From positions 62,001 through 126,000 of the forward strand of contig NZ_WJOK01000016.1 in assembly GCF_009649785.1 (NCBI RefSeq): a stretch of DNA of 64,000 nt, read 5' to 3'. The stretch comes from Agrobacterium tumefaciens. GTDB lineage: Bacteria > Pseudomonadota > Alphaproteobacteria > Rhizobiales > Rhizobiaceae. Made by a program: the position numbers and the translations under genes. Shown here piece by piece: positions 58,874-64,000 of this stretch; the stretch's first letter is position 1; each line of letters starts with the position of its first letter. The notes under the pieces were generated by a model that was given only the letters and a program-made list of their open reading frames with translations, was not told the DNA's origin and did no database searches.

Positions 58874-60298
58874 ATGCGTATAGTCTTCTCTTCAGGTTCC
58901 GTCCTCGCCACGTTGGCGGTACTCAGCGGTTGTACCGCCCTTGGCACCCTCAAACCTTCAAATTCTGTCGTGTCAGCCTATTGGCACGCGACGTTGCCGC
59001 ATGGAGGACGCCCTACTGATCTCGTCGCGTGGTGGGCAAGCTTTAAAGATTCTTCGCTGACGGAATTGCTAACACTGGCGGAACGGGAAAATCCGACCGT
59101 TCAAGAAGCCGTCGGCAATATCGACAAGGCGCGTGCGACGCTGGATAGCGCACGTGCGGGCCTCTTCCCGTCGCTGGATGGATCTGCCTCCGCATTGCGC
59201 GAGGGCAACAAAGGCGATGACCTCAATAAGATTGTAGCCGGAACGAACAAAAGTGGTGGTCTCGACGCAGCCTGGGAACTTGATTTGTTCGGCAAGACTA
59301 AGAAAGAAACACAGGCTGCGGCTTCGAGAGCCCGAGGCAAGGTCTGGTCATGGCATGACGCACGGATTTCCGTCGCAGCCGAGGTCGGTGATTACTACGT
59401 CCAGTATCGCGCGTGTCGCCAGTTGGAAAAGCTTTACCGCGACGAGCTCGCGTCGCAGAAAGAGACACTGCGCGCCACTGAAAAGTCAGCACAGTCCGGC
59501 TTCACGTCAACTGCCGATTTGGCGCTCTCCCGCGCAAGTGCGGCGACATCCTCGTCAAATTTGACCGCCCAACGTGGTGACTGCGAAATCATCATCAAGT
59601 CACTGGTCCAACTGACTGCTGCCGATGAAGTGGTGATCAGAAAATTGCTGGACCAGGGGAAAAGTAGCATTCCACAGCCTTCATCGTTGCGGATCGCCTC
59701 TGTACCGGCGGACGTTTTGAGGCAACGGCCTGACGTCAATGCGCTGGAAGCTGAGGTCGCAGCAACGGTTTCGGATGTTGGCGCGGCAAAGGCCGACCTC
59801 TATCCAAGTCTCAGCTTGAGTGGATCCATTTCAATCAGCGAATCCACCGTAACCGGCAGATCGATACCGTGGTCCTTTGGTCCTGCATTGTCGATACCGC
59901 TCTTTGATGGCGGCACCAAAAGGGCTGCCGTCAGAAGTGCAGTGGCGGATTACGATGTTGCTGTCGCAAGTTACAAGTCCGGCGTCTTGACGGCTGTCGC
60001 AGACGTGGAAACAGCCCTCATTCGCGTCAACACGGCTTTGAAGCGTATCGGCGATGCCAAGATAGCCGCTGATAACTATCAAAGCTATTTCCGCTCGGTC
60101 GATGAGAATTGGAAATCTGGTGGCGTCAGCATCCTCGACCGGGAAGAGGCGCGTCGCTCGGCACAGTCTGCCGCCATCACCCTCATCGAAATCAGACGCG
60201 ACGCGGTCCGATACTGGATCGCGCTCTACAAGTCCCTGGGAGGCGGTTGGTCCGCTCCGCCTGGCGCCTCGAATACCCTTATGACTGGAACACACTGA
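58874..60298 (+). CDS. RND efflux outer-membrane lipoprotein, NodT family
   Basis: A 474-residue TolC-like outer-membrane channel. The lipobox LSGC at residues 17-20 predicts lipid attachment. The usual repeats (SSLTELLTLAERENPTVQEA, ARAGLFPSLDGSASALR; AAKADLYPSLSLSGSI, ADVETALIRVNTAL) give the two-fold OEP pattern. It is first in the OMF-MFP-RND operon and overlaps the next gene by its stop codon (TGATG). Confidence 0.93.
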   Translation: MRIVFSSGSVLATLAVLSGCTALGTLKPSNSVVSAYWHATLPHGGRPTDLVAWWASFKDSSLTELLTLAERENPTVQEAVGNIDKARATLDSARAGLFPSLDGSASALREGNKGDDLNKIVAGTNKSGGLDAAWELDLFGKTKKETQAAASRARGKVWSWHDARISVAAEVGDYYVQYRACRQLEKLYRDELASQKETLRATEKSAQSGFTSTADLALSRASAATSSSNLTAQRGDCEIIIKSLVQLTAADEVVIRKLLDQGKSSIPQPSSLRIASVPADVLRQRPDVNALEAEVAATVSDVGAAKADLYPSLSLSGSISISESTVTGRSIPWSFGPALSIPLFDGGTKRAAVRSAVADYDVAVASYKSGVLTAVADVETALIRVNTALKRIGDAKIAADNYQSYFRSVDENWKSGGVSILDREEARRSAQSAAITLIEIRRDAVRYWIALYKSLGGGWSAPPGASNTLMTGTH

Positions 60299-61419
60299 TG
60301 CGTAGATCCGTTTTTTCCTCTCTCGCCATGGCCCTTGCCGTAACTTTCATGCCGCAGTCGGCCCGTAGCGAAGACGCCGCACAGACCGACTCTCAAGCTG
60401 CAGCTTTGACAGTGAGCGTCTCCAACCCCCAGCTCTTGAACTGGCCGGTGACTATTCCTGCGAGTGGTCGACTTGCCGCATGGGATGAAGCGGTCATCGC
60501 CGCTGAGGTTAGCGGCTTTAAAATCATCGATGTCAAAGCAGATATCGGTGCGACGGTTGAAAAGGGAGACCTGCTGGTGCAGTTCTCCGCTGATACGGCG
60601 CAGGCGGATTTGGAACAGCAGGAAGCGACGGTCGAAAAGCAGGAAGCGGCGCTCGATCAAGCGGTTGCGGATGCGGATCGCGCCCGAGGACTGACGGGGT
60701 CCGGTGCGTTGTCGAAGCAGCAAACGACAGAGTATCTGATCAGCGAGCGCAAGGCGAAAGCCGACGTCCTCTCTGCGAAAGCTGCGTTGGCATCTTCGCA
60801 ACTGACACTGGACCGGACAAAGGTTTACGCCGTTGATGACGGGATCATATCTGCGCGTTCGGCATCTCTCGGTAACGTCGTGAATGCCGGTGACGAACTG
60901 TTCAAGCTCATCCGGCAAAGCAGGGTCGAATGGCAAGCGGAGTTGCCGGTAAAGCGGTTGGCCGAAGTAAAGCAAGGAACGAAAGCAGTTATACCGACCC
61001 CTGACGGCAATATTAGTGGCAAGGTTAGGTTGGTTTCACCCACTACGTCGACAAATAATGGTCGGGTCACGGTTTACGTGACCCTCCAGCCCGAGGCAGG
61101 AATGCAAACCCCGAAGACCGGCATACTCGCCAGCGGCTACTTCGAGTTCGACCACGCCGATGCGCTGACAGTGCCAGCGACAGCCGTCACGCTCCGGGAC
61201 GGGTTTTCCTATGTCTTCATTTTGAATGAGGCTGAGAAGGTGACCGTTGCCCGGAAGCGCGTCGAGACAGGTCGCCGACAGGGCGACCGTGTCGAGATTG
61301 TTTCTGGTATCGAAAAGGCGGACAAAGTCGTCACAGCAGGTGGTGCTTTCCTCGCAGATGGCTCGGTTGTGCGAGTGTCCGACGGCACCACGATTGCCAA
61401 AAAGGAGGAAGCAAAGTGA
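60298..61419 (+). CDS. RND efflux periplasmic adaptor
   Basis: A 373-residue membrane fusion protein with signal peptide MRRSVFSSLAMALAVTFMPQ, continuing S-A-R-S. Barrel-sandwich (lipoyl) halves lie at ADIGATVEKGDLLVQFSADT and TKVYAVDDGIISARSASLGN, around a long coiled-coil hairpin (QADLEQQEATVEKQEAALDQ onward). It links the outer-membrane channel to the RND pump. Start and stop overlap both neighbours. Confidence 0.93.
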   Translation: MRRSVFSSLAMALAVTFMPQSARSEDAAQTDSQAAALTVSVSNPQLLNWPVTIPASGRLAAWDEAVIAAEVSGFKIIDVKADIGATVEKGDLLVQFSADTAQADLEQQEATVEKQEAALDQAVADADRARGLTGSGALSKQQTTEYLISERKAKADVLSAKAALASSQLTLDRTKVYAVDDGIISARSASLGNVVNAGDELFKLIRQSRVEWQAELPVKRLAEVKQGTKAVIPTPDGNISGKVRLVSPTTSTNNGRVTVYVTLQPEAGMQTPKTGILASGYFEFDHADALTVPATAVTLRDGFSYVFILNEAEKVTVARKRVETGRRQGDRVEIVSGIEKADKVVTAGGAFLADGSVVRVSDGTTIAKKEEAK

Positions 61420-64000
61420 ATTTCTCCTCATGGTCCATCCGCAATCCCGTCCCGCCCGTTCTGCTTTTCGTCCTGTTGACCGCCTGTGGTCTGTGGGCTT
61501 TCAATCGCCTCGACGTCCAGAATTTCCCCGATATGGACCTTCCAACGATCGAGATCAGTGCTTCGCTGGATGGGGCGTCGGCGTCTCAGCTCGAAACGGA
61601 AGTGGCTCGCAAGATCGAGGATGAACTGACGGGCCTTTCCAAGCTGGACTCCGTCACAACAACGATCACGGATGGTTCTGTTAGCATCTCGGTTGCCTTC
61701 CAGGTTGGAAAGGACACCCAGGAAGCACTGGATGAGGTCAAGAGTGCTGTCGACGAGGCAAAGAGCGACCTGCCGGAAGAAATGAACGCGCCGACCGTTT
61801 CGAAACAGTCGTTGAACGCCTCGCCGCTCATCACCTACGTCGTGCATTCAGACAAATTGGATTCTGCAGAGCTTTCTTGGTTCATCGACAACGATCTGTC
61901 GCGCGCGCTGATGGCTGTGGACGGAGTTGGTGAAGTCGGTCGCCTTGGTGGGGTCGATAGAGAAGTCAGGGTAGAGCTCAACGCAAATCTCCTCGATGGC
62001 CTTGGTTTGACCGCGAATGATGTCAACAGCCAGGTCGAAGCGGTGCAGTCCGATCTGTCTGGTGGCAAGGGCAGAATCGGCGGCGAAAGTCAGTCTGTCC
62101 GGACGCTTGCAACGGCAAACAGTGTAGAACAGCTCCGATCATTGCCCATACCCTTACCTGCCGGGAGTTGGGTTCGACTGGACGAACTCGGAACGGTAAC
62201 AGATACCCACAACGATCTTACCTCACTTGCCTACCTGAATGGCAAACCCGTGATTGCCGCTCAGATCAAGCGTTCAAAAGGCTATTCTGATACGGCCGTT
62301 ACCGAGAAAGTTCGCGACGCGATGACGGTATTTGCCGCGGCCAATCCGGGCGTGACAATCGAAGAAGCCTACAACACCATCGTACCCACCGAGCAAAACT
62401 ACGAATCCTCGATGCACATGGTCTATGAGGGCGCGCTCATCGCCGTTTTCGTCGTGTGGCTGTTTCTGCGCGACTGGCGTGCGACGCTTCTCGCGGCTGT
62501 TGCCCTGCCGCTGTCGATCATACCGACTTTTCTCGTGATGTATCTGCTTGGCTATACGTTGAACACAATTACACTGCTGGCGATTTCACTTGTGGTCGGG
62601 ATTCTTGTGGATGACGCCATTGTCGAGATAGAAAATATCGAGCGACACCTCAACATGGGTAAAAGCCCCTTCGAGGCGGCGATGGAGGCAGCTGACGAAA
62701 TCGGCATGGCTGTTATTGCCACGACGTTTACCTTGGTCGCGGTCTTCCTTCCAACAGCTTTCATGGGCGGCATTCCGGGCATCATTTTCAAGCAGTTCGG
62801 TATTACTGCGTCAGTTGCCGTTCTCGCCTCGCTTCTGGTTGCGCGATTGCTAACGCCAATGATGGCAGCGTATATGATGAAGGCCAGTGGCAAGACACAC
62901 GAAGAGGACGGCCGCCTGATGCGGAGCTACCTCTGGCTGGTAAAGGGTGCGTTGCGTCGCCGCTGGATTCCAGTGCTTGGGACGGTCGGGTTTCTGGCAT
63001 TCACGATCCTTCTGTTGTCTCATTTGTCGACGGGCTTTTTCCCAGCCTCCGATGACAGTCAAACGCAAATTACCCTCACCACGCCATATGGATCGACGAT
63101 TGAAGCGACTGACGAGGCGGCGCGAAAAGCATCCGAAATCATCGCAGGCGTAGACCACGTCACCTCGGTGTTTCAGGCAACCGGAACAGCGTCCACGGGC
63201 GGGATGAACAGTACGTCAAATTCAAGCACTAACAGTGCGACAATCGTCGTCAATCTAACGCCGATTGACGACCGGGATATAAAGCAGTCGGAGATCGAAA
63301 ATGATTTGCGAAAAGCCTTGGAGCAGTTGCCCGGCGTTCGCCTGGAAATAGGCTCCGGAGGCAATGGGACAAAGCTCACGCTGACGCTTGCAGGCGACAA
63401 TTCTGACCTTCTTGAACAGGCGGCGGCAAGCCTTGAGACTGATTTGCGCACGCTTCCAGGAATCGGCAATGTCACTTCATCCGCGGCCATGCAGACACCG
63501 GAGGTCACCATAAAACCCTACCTTGCGCAGGCGGCCTCTCTTGGTGTGACGTCCAAGGCCATCGCCGAAGCCATTCGCGTGGCGACTGCTGGTGCGTATG
63601 ATACAGCTCTGTCGAAGCTTAATCTGCCCGAACGCCAGGTCGCCATTCGCGTGATGCTCGACACCGCAAGCCGTCAGTCATTGGATGCTATCTCGCTGAT
63701 CCCAGTCGATGGCAAAGAAAGCAAGATCTCGCTGGGTGCTATCGCCGACATCTCGATTGGCTCCAGCCCCAGTCAGATCGATCGGCTTGACCGATCGCGC
63801 AACGTCTCGCTGACTGTCGAGTTAAATGGCAGGAACCTCTCCGACGTGACCGCAGAAGCCGCACAGTTGCCCGGCTATAAAAACCTGCCGCAGGGCGTGA
63901 AGTTCGTGGAGCAGGGCGAATTAAAACGTCAGAGTGAGCTGTTCAGTAGTTTCGGCACATCCATGGCGATCGGCATTTTCTGTATCTATGCCGTTCTGGT
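61416..64000 (+). CDS. RND multidrug efflux pump, partial
   Basis: The reading frame starts at GTG 61416 (strong AAGGAGG upstream, overlapping the adaptor stop) and is open to the right edge, giving 861 codons of an expected 1030 or so. It begins MNFSSWSIRNPVPPVLLFVL. The proton-relay Asp pair lies in VVGILVDDAIVEIENIERH, and LVAVFLPTAFMGG and AYMMKAS follow, as in AcrB-type pumps. Substrate range is not readable; export of hydrophobic toxic compounds is typical. Confidence 0.93.
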   Translation, partial: MNFSSWSIRNPVPPVLLFVLLTACGLWAFNRLDVQNFPDMDLPTIEISASLDGASASQLETEVARKIEDELTGLSKLDSVTTTITDGSVSISVAFQVGKDTQEALDEVKSAVDEAKSDLPEEMNAPTVSKQSLNASPLITYVVHSDKLDSAELSWFIDNDLSRALMAVDGVGEVGRLGGVDREVRVELNANLLDGLGLTANDVNSQVEAVQSDLSGGKGRIGGESQSVRTLATANSVEQLRSLPIPLPAGSWVRLDELGTVTDTHNDLTSLAYLNGKPVIAAQIKRSKGYSDTAVTEKVRDAMTVFAAANPGVTIEEAYNTIVPTEQNYESSMHMVYEGALIAVFVVWLFLRDWRATLLAAVALPLSIIPTFLVMYLLGYTLNTITLLAISLVVGILVDDAIVEIENIERHLNMGKSPFEAAMEAADEIGMAVIATTFTLVAVFLPTAFMGGIPGIIFKQFGITASVAVLASLLVARLLTPMMAAYMMKASGKTHEEDGRLMRSYLWLVKGALRRRWIPVLGTVGFLAFTILLLSHLSTGFFPASDDSQTQITLTTPYGSTIEATDEAARKASEIIAGVDHVTSVFQATGTASTGGMNSTSNSSTNSATIVVNLTPIDDRDIKQSEIENDLRKALEQLPGVRLEIGSGGNGTKLTLTLAGDNSDLLEQAAASLETDLRTLPGIGNVTSSAAMQTPEVTIKPYLAQAASLGVTSKAIAEAIRVATAGAYDTALSKLNLPERQVAIRVMLDTASRQSLDAISLIPVDGKESKISLGAIADISIGSSPSQIDRLDRSRNVSLTVELNGRNLSDVTAEAAQLPGYKNLPQGVKFVEQGELKRQSELFSSFGTSMAIGIFCIYAVL

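Noticed and set aside
1-64000. CRISPR array, complete insertion sequence, prophage or replication origin
   Set aside because: No regularly spaced repeats, integrase, intact transposase, phage structural genes or rep/par genes were seen.

Overview
The window reads as an accessory replicon or genomic island of an alphaproteobacterium, most likely a member of the Rhizobiaceae (Rhizobium/Agrobacterium group). The basis is codon and GC character, two solute ABC operons of rhizobial style (one with a short single-cassette ATPase as in fructose importers of the FrcBCA type), a NodT-family outer-membrane lipoprotein, and very many small 'regulator plus enzyme' cassettes. No replication, rRNA, complete tRNA or intact transposase gene is visible, so plasmid, chromid or chromosome cannot be decided from the sequence.

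Layout. 0-12.5 kb: a truncated VOC protein, an IS3-type remnant, a DUF1348/TetR operon, an HbpS/GlcG-like protein with a ThDP-dependent acetolactate-synthase-like enzyme, an FMN-type flavoprotein, Dps, a Tat-type alpha/beta hydrolase divergent from a GlxA-type regulator, an exported second DUF1348 protein, and a cyanate-detoxification module (cynT-cynS divergent from cynR). 11.5-18.1 kb: a LysR gene divergent from a polar amino-acid-type ABC operon that also carries an HD-domain hydrolase, a beta-hydroxyacid-dehydrogenase-like enzyme, a small dimeric alpha/beta-barrel protein and a RidA-like protein. 18.3-20 kb: HxlR regulator and Old Yellow Enzyme. 20.5-27 kb: LacI regulator, sugar ABC importer, TIM-barrel isomerase, inositol-dehydrogenase-like oxidoreductase and a truncated RpiR-type protein.

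27-33 kb: a transglutaminase-like protein, a GntR regulator divergent from a C39-like cysteine peptidase plus D-Ala-D-Ala ligase, then an AbiEii-type nucleotidyltransferase with a small partner and a VapBC pair. 33.5-56.5 kb: a dense run of one-component regulators (AraC, TetR, winged helix/NTPase, AraC, Rrf2, TetR, MerR) next to SDR, NmrA, alpha/beta hydrolase, isochorismatase-like, AhpD-like and cupin genes, looking like electrophile, quinone or xenobiotic stress cassettes. Three genes here (an alpha/beta hydrolase, an AraC regulator and a quinone oxidoreductase) carry apparent frameshifts. 56.7-64 kb: a two-component system divergent from a tripartite RND efflux operon that runs off the window.

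The most notable structures beyond the genes are regulatory and recombinational: near-identical 14-bp motifs upstream of two DUF1348 paralogues 8 kb apart, tandem LacI-type operators 22 bp apart, an Rrf2-site palindrome with 13-bp arms, a TetR-type operator repeated before tetR and its neighbouring SDR gene, a SoxR-like operator between merR and an MFS exporter gene, and a 129-bp copy of the catalytic core of the AbiEii-like gene 24.8 kb away. Nothing seen here proves a wholly new system. The best candidates for under-described biology are the GntR/C39-peptidase/Ddl locus, the AbiEii gene with its 87-residue partner, and the ABC/HD/RidA operon.
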